Assembly: GCA_014904845.1 (NCBI GenBank)
Contig: MU119249.1
Coordinates: forward strand, 1 to 64,000
DNA from: Acephala macrosclerotiorum
Lineage: Eukaryota > Ascomycota > Leotiomycetes > Helotiales > Mollisiaceae
DNA length: 64,000 nucleotides
Direction of reading: 5' to 3'
A program made the position numbers and the translations under genes. Positions 1 through 11,024 of this stretch are shown piece by piece (position 1 is the first letter of the stretch; each line of letters starts with the position of its first letter). The notes under the pieces are model-generated. The model was not told the origin of the DNA and ran no database searches. It worked only from the letters and a program-made list of their open reading frames with translations.

Positions 1-103
1 TTTTATTTATTTTATTTATTTTATTTATTTTATTTATTTTATTTATTTTATTTATTTTATTTATTTTATTTATTTTATTTATTTTATTTATTTTATTTAT
101 TTA
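1..103. repeat. 9-bp minisatellite (TTTTATTTA)n
   Basis: About eleven near-perfect head-to-tail copies of TTTTATTTA open the window. The same unit recurs at 19806-19878, directly after the run of Ns. It is low-complexity AT-rich repeat DNA at the edge of a repeat island. The window start may therefore also lie against an assembly break, though this cannot be seen from inside the window. Confidence 0.95.
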
Positions 104-117
104 TATCGATTTTATTA

Positions 118-658
118 GCGCGAATAAAAACGTTTTCTTTTTATAATTCTTTTTACGTAAAACTAAAACTGCTTTACGAAGAGCGCTAAATACTAAAAGC
201 GATATATCTTGGCGTTTCTTGGCGTAAACACGTGCCGTAAGTCTCACGTTTTATTACGTAAACTCTACGCGGTCTTTTTTTTCTTTAGCGAGATAACCTT
301 TAACTATCGTCAAAAGCACTATCGTTAAAGGCATATCGTCAAAGGCATAGTAAGACGTCCCTCGTACCTCGCGCCGTGCCTTGCTTTTAACGACTCGAAC
401 TTTAAAATAATATAAAGCTTTTAATCGCACCGGCTCCGCCGGCGCGAGTAAGGGCGTTCCCTTCTTACAACCCCCCCCACGTAGAGCTAAAGTTTGAGCT
501 TTACGAGGAGCTTTACGGGGAGCGCTAAATGCCAAAAGCGACACATCTTAGCGTTTCTTGGCGCAAAAACGTGCCGTAAGTCTCACGTTTTATTACGTAA
601 ACTCTACGTGGTCTTTTTTTCCCCTAGCGGGATACCTTTAACTATCGTCAAAGGCATA
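118..658 (+). repeat. Two tandem units of an island-edge repeat family
   Basis: Unit 1 starts at GCGCGAATAA (118) and unit 2 at GCGCGAGTAA (444), so the period is about 326 bp. Both share the blocks AGCGCTAAAT, AAAAGCGA, TCTCACGTTTTATTACGTAA and ACTCTACG, and both end in TATCGTCAAAGGCATA. A third, strongly AT-shifted copy lies at 22359-22582 and ends at the same motif before normal-composition DNA. Unit 2 keeps a GC-rich core (430-480). I read this as the terminal part of a repetitive element, probably transposon-derived. Its class is not recognisable and no coding capacity is seen. Confidence 0.75.
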
Positions 659-2119
659 ACAGGAAACGATATGCATATCTGGGATATTTCGGTGGTTGTT
701 GACAAATAATGGCGATAATGTATCGCCACATGTCCAGACTCGTGTCGTACATTCTGCCTCGAACGACCTGCTCGATTGTGTACCATGAAGACTTTTCGAA
801 CTTCGGACTTCTGAAGCGGCTTCTCTATCGCAATGCGCAGTAGAGATGTAAAGCCAATCTAATGGTCTTCAATTAGTGACCTTCTTTGATCAAACAAATC
901 AGGTATAAAAACTTGAATGACGAGCCAAACATGTACGATTTGAGCATCAGATTGGAATGGAAGTCAAATAAAAAGCTAGCATACAAGCAAAATGACGCCC
1001 GTGATCGTGATAGGTACGATGACAGGCATCTCCATGATGAATATGTAAAGCGAAGGCGTATGAAGGAGGCAATACTGCTGGGGATGCGTTGCTAATGGGG
1101 TATTTCCTTAGTGGAGTACAGCAGGGACGAGGACAAAAAGCAACTTAGAGCCCCTCAGAGCGACGAAGACCTGCCGATGGACTGAGAGTGCCCGAGATGA
1201 AGACATCTGCTCTCAATCAAACGTACGTTTCCACTTGGATTGGTCTGCTTCATCTGTGCTTCAGCAGGGAACGATGTGACTTGCATCATCCAATAGTACA
1301 CGATGCGGTTCCTGCCTAGTTCTTGATAAATGCAAAGAAGGCGTGCTTGTCAAAAAATTGGAAAGCATGAAGATTAAAGATGTTGTTGAAACATTTGGGG
1401 AAATTTCGGCTCAATCCAGAAGTGGATCCCGACCGCCAATCACGGCACAGATTAGCCAAAACGATTTGAGACGCGTCGACTTCACTTTTCTTCTCTCTCC
1501 ATTTGCACCTCGAACTACTCCTCCCATGTTTCCATCCCAGAGGGCCTTTGAATGTTCACCATCATTAATGAACATTAGACTTGACTAAGAACAAAGGAGG
1601 TTGGGATCTCCCAAAGTAAAGATATCAGAAGAACATGACTTCTGCTCTTTCAACCGTCGTGTTTCCCATTGGACAATGGCTGGGTAGGTGCGTTCACAGG
1701 ATTACAGTGTGTTACAATTTCAGCTACTTTTAACGCTCTCGAACGCAGAGACTGCCAATCATGAATCACCATTCATGGAAACACCTACTCGTTGAACAGA
1801 GGGTTACTTGGGGCGAAAAGTACTCGCAGGTGCTGTCAGTTGACCAGTGCCGTTCCTGAAAGTTGACTTCCCCCGTTCGAATTCGACTTATCTTAGCAGG
1901 GCAATCTACAAGCACAAAATCTACCTATGGGACATTTATTCTCACCGCTCAAAGATGTAAGCAAGCCATGACAGGAGACACCGCACAGTACTAACTTCCG
2001 TAGACTCTCCTCGAGTAGCCCTCAAACCACACACTCGACTGGGACTTTGACCCCACCTTCCGCGAACCTTCGTTATTCTCGATCAATCTACATCGCCACC
2101 CTCGCCGACCTCGCCCGAA
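659..2119. other. No recognisable gene; probable 5' UTR of the next gene
   Basis: Only short open frames without family similarity occur here. A good intron lies at 1957-2003 (donor GTAAGC, branch TACTAAC, acceptor TAG). An in-frame TGA at 2048-2050 separates it from the ATG at 2120, so it is best read as a 5' UTR intron of the small membrane-protein gene. Confidence 0.5.
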
Positions 2120-2569
2120 ATGTCAAATCCCAACTCACGACCATCCTCCTCGTCCTCTGCATCTTCAAATACTTCGATCAACCAGACCCCTTCGCCTACA
2201 CCCTTAAGATATAGTGGACTGTCGACAGGATTGAAAGCAGCTATAGGCATTGGGGTCACGTTTGTACTGCTTCTATTTGCAGGATTGGGTGCTTTCATAT
2301 TCTGGTACTGCAGACGGACTGCCAGGCGGAAGAAAGAAAACACAGAATCAACCACAGGAAACAACGGAGAGATTGCCGCAATTATGTACCCGAAGGAGAT
2401 GGAAGATACAAGTGTGCCGCCTTATGATATAGGAAACTTCGAGTTCGAAAGAATGCGAAGGACAGCGGAGCTGGATTTTCCAACAAGTGTAGCAGAGACG
2501 ATGAGAGACCCGGCAGAATTAGAAGCACTCCGAAAGAAGAGCATGGCTCCAGTCGAGATGGAGGGTTAA
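2120..2569 (+). CDS. Small single-pass membrane protein, Ser/Pro-rich N-terminus
   Basis: A 149-residue protein in one exon. Residues 1-30 are Ser/Thr/Pro/Asn-rich and could be a short O-glycosylated stalk. A hydrophobic Gly/Ala/Leu/Phe-rich segment at about 41-63 is followed by a basic stop-transfer stretch (RRTARRKK), which predicts the C-terminus in the cytoplasm. The tail is acidic and charged. No signal peptide or recognised domain is present. The layout resembles the stalk-TM-tail end of fungal WSC/Mid2-like surface sensors but lacks their ectodomain. The start is set by the in-frame TGA upstream at 2048. A probable 5' UTR intron (1957-2003) supports transcription. It is convergent with the enoyl-CoA hydratase gene, with a 204-bp gap. 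Function is unknown. Confidence 0.6.
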   Translation: MSNPNSRPSSSSSASSNTSINQTPSPTPLRYSGLSTGLKAAIGIGVTFVLLLFAGLGAFIFWYCRRTARRKKENTESTTGNNGEIAAIMYPKEMEDTSVPPYDIGNFEFERMRRTAELDFPTSVAETMRDPAELEALRKKSMAPVEMEG

Positions 2570-2773
2570 GACGAAAGCATTCGGCTTTTTAGCTAATGAA
2601 GAAAGCACTCCTGTTCATGTGGTTCTTTGAGCCACTCGGCTGTTCCTATCAACCTCTGTGTCGATGCCCTTTCCTCAACTGACTCACGTGGAGTCGATTT
2701 AACACCAGCATTTGCAGTCATGAAACTCTAAGGCTTCAAAACCCCGTAATAGATTCGTTATATTTATCCTTGA

Positions 2774-3692
2774 TCACAGCTTACTAGGCACCCACACCGG
2801 CCTCGTCTTCGTCGCAAAAGCCTTCAACCCAATCCTCATATTCTCACCCTCAAAAAGCCCCTTCTCAAACCTATCCGCCACCTTCTTCCTCGCCTCCTCT
2901 ACGCTAGCCGTCTCCCACGCCTCTCTAAGTCCCGCCCTCGAAACGATAACTCCATCCGGACTCAGTTTCACGATCTTCTTCGCTAGTTCTACAGCTTCTT
3001 CTACAACGCTTTCTTGAGATTGGGAGATCTTGTTGATGAGGTTGAAGTTCAATGCTTCTGAAGCGGAGAGTCGCCGGTTTGTGAGAGCGATTTCTGATGC
3101 GATAGGGAGGCCGACGTTACGGACTAGACGGGGGAGACCGCCGGCTGCGGCGTAGAGTCCTACTTGGGCTTCTGGGAGGCCGAAAGTTGCTGTCGGGCTT
3201 GCTACCACCAAATCACTTCACATATCTTCATCAATCACTATCCTATCTTCAGTGAAAGTAGGGAGGTATTTACCAATTCAGACAAATCTCAAACCCACCC
3301 CCCAAAGCAAATCCGTTAACAGCCGCGATAATGGGCTTCTTTCCTACACGTCTACTGATGCCGGCGAAGCCGGTGGGCGGATGGCCGCGTCCAGGGCGGC
3401 CGTTTGAACTTGATTCTGAGGAGAATGAGGGGGCGGATTTGGCGTTGTTGAGTTCGATTAGGTCTTGACCGGCACAGAAGGCTTTCTTGCCGGAGCCGGT
3501 GATGATTGCTACTCTTAAGGATGGTTCGTTGTCGAACCACTGGAAGATTTCATCGGCTTCGTAGTGGGCGGGATATGGGATGCTGTTCATGGCCTTGGGA
3601 CGGGAGATGGTCACGAGGAGGATGCCGGGAGAGGGGTAGGTGAGCTGAAAGGATGTAGAGATTGGGGGCTGGGTTCGGAGGTTAGAGGACAT
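2774..3692 (-). CDS. Peroxisomal enoyl-CoA hydratase/isomerase (crotonase family)
   Basis: Two exons, 3692-3274 and 3215-2774, give 286 residues. The 58-nt intron 3273-3216 splits the Cys codon in EICLNCDLVVAS. The crotonase oxyanion-hole segments are AFCAGQDL (about 71-78) and NGFALGGGFEI (about 126-136). Both acidic residues expected of a hydratase are present: E135 in GGGFEI and E155 in FGLPEA. The protein ends ...VPSKL, a canonical PTS1, so it should act in peroxisomes, most likely in fatty-acid beta-oxidation or a related CoA-thioester pathway. The start is the first ATG in frame; the eight codons upstream have only a TTG. Family assignment is firm, exact substrate is not. It lies on the same strand as the PARG-like gene but 660 bp away. 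Confidence 0.9.
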
Positions 3693-4354
3693 ATTGACGG
3701 GTAGAATATGAGTCAAGGAATGGATTGATGGATCAATTATACGACGCAGAAAGAACGCGAGATGAGATGAAATGAAAGGAAGTCAAAGTGAAATGAGATG
3801 AAGTGAGGTCTGAAGTCTGGGGAAGCAGTGGATACTTTAGTTCGTAGGGTAAAAATACACTTTCAGGGGTTCAACGGTGCCTTTGCCGAGACCTGCCATT
3901 TGAGCCGAGGTCCATCAACATCGACGTCTTCGAAAACTTAAACCTGACAGGAGACAACATACTCCACATCAAATACTGATTCGAGGACAAAAACGTTGTG
4001 GAAAACCTTTCGATGTTCCAAGTCGGACATTTTTCGATGTGCGGAATCGCCTCTAAGCAAAGCCGCCTTTTCAGCTGATCGAGATTCCCCGCTTGTAAGA
4101 CTTACATGTACTGTACGGGAGTAAGAAACTCTTCCAAATATGGGAGTAGTACCAGGTAAATGGAGTCTGCTTCTCAATGGCACTTTGTGACTATGGGAGA
4201 GAGGCTTTCACATTTGGTTGTAAATTTGGAGATTGACATTGTAGGACCATCGCATTCCCCAATTAAGATTTTCCCAGTACACCACCCAGCCAGAGACAGA
4301 AGATGCTGCTCTCATTTCCTATCTTCAAGTCTTCCCATCCGCTCTCATCCCTCT
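3693..4354. other. Intergenic: hydratase promoter and PARG-like 3' end
   Basis: No coding sequence is recognised. Purine-rich short repeats (GAGATGAAxxGA) lie at about 3760-3815, just upstream of the hydratase start. Nothing else is clear. Confidence 0.6.
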
Positions 4355-5350
4355 TCACTCCTCCATCACATCCTTAAAGACCTCCGTGAACACCCTCAAA
4401 TTCTCATCCTTCCCATAAATAGCAAAGACAACCTCATCAATCCCCTCCACGCCCCCCCTCTTCCTATCCCCCAAAATAACCTTCCTAAACAGCCTCGCCA
4501 CCTCCTCCGCCGGATTACGATAAGCACCACACCCCAACGCCCCCAATACCAACCTCCTGCACCCCTTCATCCTCGCAACCTGAAAAATCAATCTAATCTT
4601 CTCTACCATCACCTCTCTATCCCGTTCATACTCATACACCACTCTTCTCTTCCCATCTCCAACATCCTCACTCAATTTCGTCTCCGGTTGTTTCAATGCC
4701 GCGACTGAAATCACATCTGTGAAGAACCAGTCCTTCTTTGGGAGGAAGGTCAAGGAGGAGGAACTGAAGACTAGGATGTCAGGACTGTAGATGGCGGAGA
4801 GTTCGGGGATGCGGTAGTAGGTGGGGAGGAGGGAGGGGTACAGGGTTGAGCGCGTGCAAAGGGTTTCTTCTTGTGCGAGGGCGCCGTTCAGGAAGCCGCC
4901 TCCGGGGGAATATGAGGAGGCCATATTTAAGGCTGCGATTCGGGACGTGGGGTTTGGGTCGTTGGTGAGAAGGGTTTGGACGGCATCGTAGGTATCGGAT
5001 TCGATTACTCTGATTTTTGGGCGTAGTGGTGAGGAGGGTGTTGGCGCTGGTGTTGGAGAAGGCGATGACGAAGGCGAAGAGGACTTTGCGTCAGCCGAGG
5101 GTGTCGGAGTTCCTGGGATGTCCTTTATGATCTTCGTTTGCGAATTTGATGTTAGGGTTGAGGAGGTTGATGCGCCTGCCGTTTCGGCTGATGAAGGATT
5201 TGATCGCAAAGAGTACTTGGGATCGTAATATATGAGCTCTGAGTCGTTGACGCCTTTCTGGGCTCGAGAGCTGTTCTTCAAGACATGAGGTATGAAGTTG
5301 TTGACTGTCTCCTTGGCCAATTTGGCACGAGCAGATTTGTTCAACACCAT
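4355..5350 (-). CDS. Microbial-type poly(ADP-ribose) glycohydrolase-like protein (DUF2263/TIGR02452)
   Basis: A 331-residue protein in a single exon. The N-terminal block (about 1-45) has the family's opening helix (LAKETVNNF) and a YYDPKYSLRS stretch. A Ser/Pro-rich linker (55-110) follows, then the macrodomain-like catalytic part. The hallmark PGGGFLNGALAQEE is at about 149-162. In characterised PARGs, GGG-X(6-8)-QEE carries the catalytic glutamate, and both glutamates are intact. The C-terminal LVLGALGCGAYRNP motif is also typical. Family members remove poly(ADP-ribose) from proteins, so a role in DNA-damage signalling is likely. I infer the activity from the motif alone. The start is the first ATG; an upstream extension would rely on TTG. 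Confidence 0.85.
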   Translation of the reverse strand: MVLNKSARAKLAKETVNNFIPHVLKNSSRAQKGVNDSELIYYDPKYSLRSNPSSAETAGASTSSTLTSNSQTKIIKDIPGTPTPSADAKSSSPSSSPSPTPAPTPSSPLRPKIRVIESDTYDAVQTLLTNDPNPTSRIAALNMASSYSPGGGFLNGALAQEETLCTRSTLYPSLLPTYYRIPELSAIYSPDILVFSSSSLTFLPKKDWFFTDVISVAALKQPETKLSEDVGDGKRRVVYEYERDREVMVEKIRLIFQVARMKGCRRLVLGALGCGAYRNPAEEVARLFRKVILGDRKRGGVEGIDEVVFAIYGKDENLRVFTEVFKDVMEE

Positions 5351-6049
5351 GGTTGCGCGGATCGACAAGTGTGATGGCGAGTTGATAAAGTTGCTAGAAG
5401 AAGTTAGATGTCGTGCACTTCTAGATTGATAATGAATTCAAACACTTGAATGTTTGATTTCATGCGATATCCGTTTATGATGTGGTGGAAGGTGAATGGT
5501 TCTCCTTTTAGGCGGCCGTTCAGATTCAGGTAGAGGTCCCAACACGTGACCAATTTGAGGTTCACACTCTTCTAAGTTGCTGCCTTCGAAAGCGGTGAGT
5601 CACTATACAAAATATGATTCAGGTCCTAGTACTTCATAAAGTTATGATATGACGACACTGTACTTAGAGAGACGAGTCGATTCTCAACTCTAATATCCTG
5701 GAAATATGAGAAAATATGCTCTCCCAAGACCATATTGCAGACCCATGAGAAAGGAGATATGTAAGAGAATGGAGTGAAAACTAAAGTCAATCAATAGCTT
5801 TTGATTCTGCGATCGTGCCGAGCTCACTAGATAAGAGGGACGCCAAGAGAACTTTGGTAATCAGCAACGCATCATCGCCAAATTTTTTCTAAGCTAGTCT
5901 ATGCCTTCATCGCACTCTATGTACGGAAGACGCCGCAAGTAGGGAGAAACGCAATAACGCACCTATCTCAGCTTACTATTCACCAGACACACTCACCCAC
6001 CAATCATTCATTCCTCGGCCAAGACAGCCATGAGCAAACATCCTACCCC
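5351..6049. other. Intergenic: PARG-like promoter and dioxygenase 3' flank
   Basis: No gene is seen. The minus strand has no P450-like reading frame, which matters because a fused P450 domain would be expected here if the dioxygenase were full length. Confidence 0.6.
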
Positions 6050-8655
6050 TCAAACCTTACTCGGCTTCTTGAAGTCGAATTTGTCAGCGATTTTGTGACT
6101 AGTAATAATCTTCATGTTCATCACCGGAGTCTGAAGTGGATACAAAGCCCAGACAGAGTTATCCTTATACCAGCCCGGGAACGCGTTCTGCAACAGCTTG
6201 TAGAATACGCCTCCTTCGGCCTTTTCGAACTTGGAGCTTGCAATGTCGAAACTGGAAGTCAGAGTCAGTTGAGCATGTCCCAAAAGAAGTAGAGGAGGAA
6301 TGAAAGAGAGGAGGATGTGACGTACCCCCATTTCGTAAGGTTGGCCTCAGTATAGTCAGTTGTGTAGAATCGATCACCTCTGCAGAGAGCAACGGCATCG
6401 GCAAGAATAGCCACCGAGATAGTATAACCGGGGCAGAGACCTGAGGCAGGGAACCATGGCTTCTTAGTTTCTTCGGCTTGGATTCCGGGGTAGAACTCGA
6501 TGTCATCGGGGGTGGGGTAAAGTTCGCTTACTATGGGTGGATTAGGTCACGATGTTTGAAAGGGGTCGGGACACTTACAGGCCTTGGCAACTGCTGGGTC
6601 GGGGTTGACATCGACTATCGTAGGGTTAGAGGAATGGTATGGATTTTGAGCTTTTAGAATGGCTTACGGAAAGTCTTGTGCGGCACGAGATTGAACTTGG
6701 CTCGGACCTCATTCAGAGTTGCAATTCCCCATTGACGTTGAGACTGGATGCCCAACATTTCAATCGGCTTCATCACCAGAGGCGTGCTTCTTGCTCCGAA
6801 AGCAGCGCCTGGTTTCTCGGTGGCGACGTTGATGAGATTGACGAGATCAGCCTCTGTAAAGCTGCCATCTGCCTGTCTCTTGATACCACCAAATTCTCGC
6901 TTCGCTGGCTCGACGCCGACTACGCCCGTAGCCCATGAACGAGCACCAGCAAGGAATTGGGTTACTGTCAATGAATCTTGACGTGGGTCAGTAAACGGTA
7001 AATTGACTTGGTGAAAGACGTTACTCACTTGGATCATAATCTTCGCCAAAGACCTTCTTCATGAATTTCTCAGTCCATTCAGTATTGGCATCGTTGATAG
7101 TGGCATGCCATCTATAGATCATGTTAAATTCGACGCTGACCTGGTTACCAGTAGCCTTCGGGATATTGACTCCCGGAACGTCTGGGCGGGGGTCAAGGTT
7201 CCAGTTCGACTTGAAGTTGGGGTTCTGGTTCAAGTTGAGAATGGCTCGAATGTAGTCATTCAAGATGATGTTTATGTAGAGACCGCAAGTAATCCTACAT
7301 TAGATGTTAACAATTTTTCTAAGGTAAAAACAGAGCGCCTAGGCGGGTACGTACAATCTACCATGCTGGAACAAGTCATTGTCACGCTTCTTGATAGCAG
7401 CTGCCTCAGCATCACTTCCAGCTACGAATCCGGTCGGGAGACTAAATCTACCGTTCTCATTGATCTTGGCCAAGTCCGTAACCACATAGTTGTGGAAGCG
7501 GTTGAACGCAATGATGAAAGCACAGACTCCTGGTGGTTGTCCGATAAGTCTGAACTCGGCAAAGGCATCCTTCTTGAGAAGACCATCCTTGAATGCTCGT
7601 ACTCCATCTTGCTCCTTTTGGTTGTGGCCGTAGAGAGGTGCAAGGTCGAGGTAAGAGGATCCCTTGGCACGGGTTGGGTCGCGTTCATCCGTGTGGAAGA
7701 TATCTGTTTGATGTTGGTTATCATGCAGCAAATTGGCAACAGACAGAACCTACCATGAATGATGATGGTCGCTAGGTAGAACAGCATGTTTGAAATGCCA
7801 TTTGGGTGAGGCTTAGCGGGGCCGGTACGGAGCAACAACTCTTGGGTAGGTCAGTATTAATCATCACTTGATTTAGGAACAACATACTGTTAAAGATATC
7901 CGATGGACTTGGTGGGTTGGGGAGTTTGGGGCGTTTAGCTTCAGTAGTCCTCGCGTAGTGGCTGCCAGCTGCCCCGAGCAGTGGATGTTCGGGATTCTAT
8001 ATGATCAGCGTCGCGTTCGCTTCAATCTCGGTGCTGGGAAGAGAGGGTTTGTAATTGTCTCATTCCATTTTCCGGGTTTCTCAAGCGGAAAGATTGTGTC
8101 ACTCACGTTGTTTGATCCTAATCACCAGGGGCTTGGAATTAGCATACATTCTTCCACACAATTTGGTGAGTAGATCTGCGTCTCCCCAGAGAAAGACGGT
8201 GCGCAAGGGGAGGGCCATTTCGAGCAAGCAAAACGTACCATCAACAGAGCGATATCTCAAGTCCGGGTCAACAGTGATGGGAGGATTTGGTCCACCGAAA
8301 CCGAGGAGCGTCTTTGGGGGGTGCTCAAGCTCATACCACAGCTTCTTGATAAGGAATCCTGTGGCGAGGTCTCGGGCTTTAGATTCGTTAGAGAGGGAGG
8401 CCAAGAATTGGACAACCTTCTCGACCTGCAAGTTGGGGTCAGCACCGTACTCTTTATTCCCGTTCATGGTAAAAGTGTGCTTACAAAGTCTTTGCCTTTG
8501 GGATTCAATCCACCGCCAATGGCGAGGTTGGCAAAGCCATGAATGAATTGGCCAATGAGTGTGGGATGATCGGCCTGGCTGTGAATCTTCTCCGCAAGTT
8601 TGTTGACTTCCGAGGCCAGCTCCTCATCATGGAATTGGGTCTGGTCAGAGGCCAT
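6050..8655 (-). CDS. Ppo-type fatty acid dioxygenase, stand-alone (no P450 domain)
   Basis: A haem peroxidase-like fatty acid dioxygenase of the Ppo/linoleate diol synthase family, 643 residues in 11 exons: 8655-8485, 8425-8239, 8117-8107, 7996-7888, 7840-7754, 7703-7355, 7294-7029, 6976-6668, 6614-6579, 6530-6326, 6251-6050. All junctions are GT-AG and in frame. The third exon is only 11 nt and restores the DGSNNN stretch. Key residues are YRWH with probable radical Tyr365 and proximal His368, a distal-side His188 in ATIIIHD, and the family blocks SSYLDLAPLYG, ITCGLYINIIL and FYTTDYTEANLTKWG. Known Ppo enzymes oxygenate C18 fatty acids to oxylipins that tune sporulation. Most carry a C-terminal P450 domain, but here the stop follows the dioxygenase half directly. 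No membrane segment or signal peptide is seen. Product regiochemistry cannot be told. Confidence 0.92.
8107..8117 (-). other. 11-nt micro-exon of the dioxygenase gene
   Basis: GATCAAACAAC lies between acceptor GGTGATTAG (branch GCTAAT) and donor GTGAGT. It enters in phase 1 and leaves in phase 0. It is the only joining found that links RYRSVDG to NPEHPLLGAAG without a frameshift, and it gives the family-like DGSNNN sequence. Confidence 0.8.
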
Positions 8656-11024
8656 CTTATACGGGTGTTTGAAGGGAAGACCGATGGGAAGGAGATTGAT
8701 TTGTACGAAGCTCAGATATTTCAGCTTCGTGCAACCGACGAGGCATCAAGCGAATATATAAGTGATAGATAAATGATTCAAACAACAATCATGACACGCA
8801 ATAAGACATCGTGTAACGCCGCAAAATCGCCCCTTCTCAGACGAGCTGGCGGTGAAGCTTGAATGTGACTTGACTCTGCTCACATTTGTGGGAAAGAACA
8901 ATCAACTTAGTCTGGCTCCAATCACACTTTGGGGTGTCTAAAGGTACAGGCACGACAGGCACATGCCACAATGCAAACCACAGAATCCAGTAACACGTAC
9001 TTGCAAAAGCAACGGTCTCTCATACAAACGGGCGGATTCTCGATCAAAAAATACGCTGAGATACGACCTCACCGCTCCGTTCAAAGATCCAGATGGGCTC
9101 ATATTCTTTGTTTTTGCGGAAGCCGAGCAGGAGGTGAGCATCCGGTAGGTATTCCGGTCTCTGTCAGTCGTTGAACCGGCGCCCAGATCTCGTCAGGACC
9201 CCCGCCACTGGACAGCTCGCGCCTTCCAGGCGATCGAGAATTGAGTTGTCATGTGTACAGAAGAGGGGAGAGGTGCAAGAGAAGGAAAATATTTGCTTCA
9301 GACGATCTAGACCTTGCTGTTCTGACAAGTACGCAGCATCACTCCTGGTGAGAACAGCAATCTCCCGAAACCAAAGGCTGGCAAGCGTCCCAACCTCTCG
9401 TTTTCTCCCCTTTGATCGTTCTCGTCAGCTTTCACTCGAAAGCACGTTGAAAGCAGTCTGTTGTCCTAATTGGATGTCGCGAGACAGTGTCTTAGTCCGT
9501 CCTGCTCTGCTCATGTCAGGCCAGGGTCCAAAGCGGTGATCGATGGACGCATACCAATAGGGTGCCGTCCAACTCTGGAGCATTATTGTGCTGGGAACGT
9601 TGGTCTTACGGAATAAGTGTGTCTGTGCTGTGCAATGTCTGAAAAATCCAGAGTTGCATGGATGCCAGTGTGCTAGCGCACGTGAAAATTGGCTTTCGAC
9701 CAAGAGAGGGACAGCGCCTTCGGAGGGGCTTTGCCATATTGCCGTTGACAGACATCCTCTAGGAACTTCAATTCTCAGAATTCATCAACAAAAATTGTTT
9801 GTGGAGCACTGCAATAAAAATTCTTTTCATGAACGCTTCTGTTCTCAACCTTGCGATACTTGTCAAATTTCATTCTTGAATAGTATGGCCCAGCATGAGC
9901 TGGGTCTTGACTACGCAGTGATCACAAGGAATTGCAGGCTTTGAGCCAATTGTTCAGTTGGTTGGAGCCATCTGGGAGCTTGAAAGTACCAAGTGGCAAA
10001 AGACTTCTCAATGATTGGAATTTCTACCAATATGTTTCCCCTTACACGAAACTGGGACGATTGCATAGCTGATTTCTCCGCATATCTATGTCTTTGTTAT
10101 AAAATGTTTTCATTCATCCCTAGCCGATCCAAGCACTATGCTTTGAGGATTCTTCACCTATTACGTTCATCAAGTTCATTGGTGCAAAGGAGGAACTACC
10201 AAAGGAGGAGGAGGGAAAATGGAAAAGGACAAAAGCGCCCTCAAAGCCCAAAGAAGTCCTCGCTACGCTACTGCAGAACTTGTTAAAATGTTGGTCTGGG
10301 ATGCCCTAAATCACGTGAATTGGCGTGGAACACTTGGTGTTTTAGGTGTCTATGATTAAAAGGTGTCCTCTAGATCTCTGGTAGAATCAAGGACTTTTTG
10401 CACTCTTTTGCCCCCTAAAAGTAATCATTTTGACAGAACTACCTGAATGCAAAGCAGGGAATATGAGTACCTCGTTTATTAAAGTACTAGTTAATAAATT
10501 TTCTTGCCCTCATATAAATTTGCAGCATACAACCGAATTAGGCAAGGCCTATCGATCTTAGCGCCTTTCGATATGATTAATGGAACGGCTGAGTTCCAGA
10601 ACTTTATATGTTGGTACAATGCATAGTCACGTGCTGTACTAGGCCGTATTAGGACTAGCGCTGACTACGCTAGAGTTGAGGAGTATAACTCTCTAATTCT
10701 TGCGTACTTTCTAGAGAATAACAATTAAATTCAATCAACTTACAAATCATAGAACTAAGATTTCTGTGCTTTGTGTCTAGCCTATTAATAGGTATCCCTG
10801 TGGAACCAACATTATATTTAAGGAACAAACTTCGACTTGAGTTTGCAGACGATCTCATTTGTGGTACACTCCAAGAACCAAAGGCAACCAGCCGACCTTT
10901 GTCGTGATTGCTACCTACGCCAGAATCTCCGAGTGAGAGTACTCTTATCAAAAGATTGAGGGAGCCCTGGACAAGTGGAATATTCGAATTATCTTCCGCG
11001 CAAACACCCGTAACAATCGCAGTG
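8656..11024. other. 2.4-kb divergent intergenic region, no gene recognised
   Basis: It lies between divergently transcribed dioxygenase and F-box-like genes. Several open frames of 60-120 codons exist on both strands, but none has domain-like character, a good start context or plausible splicing. Scattered CACGTG motifs occur at about 10303, 10627 and 9679. Confidence 0.5.

Noticed and set aside
7105..7758. Long plus-strand open frame over the dioxygenase gene
   Set aside because: Antisense shadow of well-supported exons, with no domain of its own.
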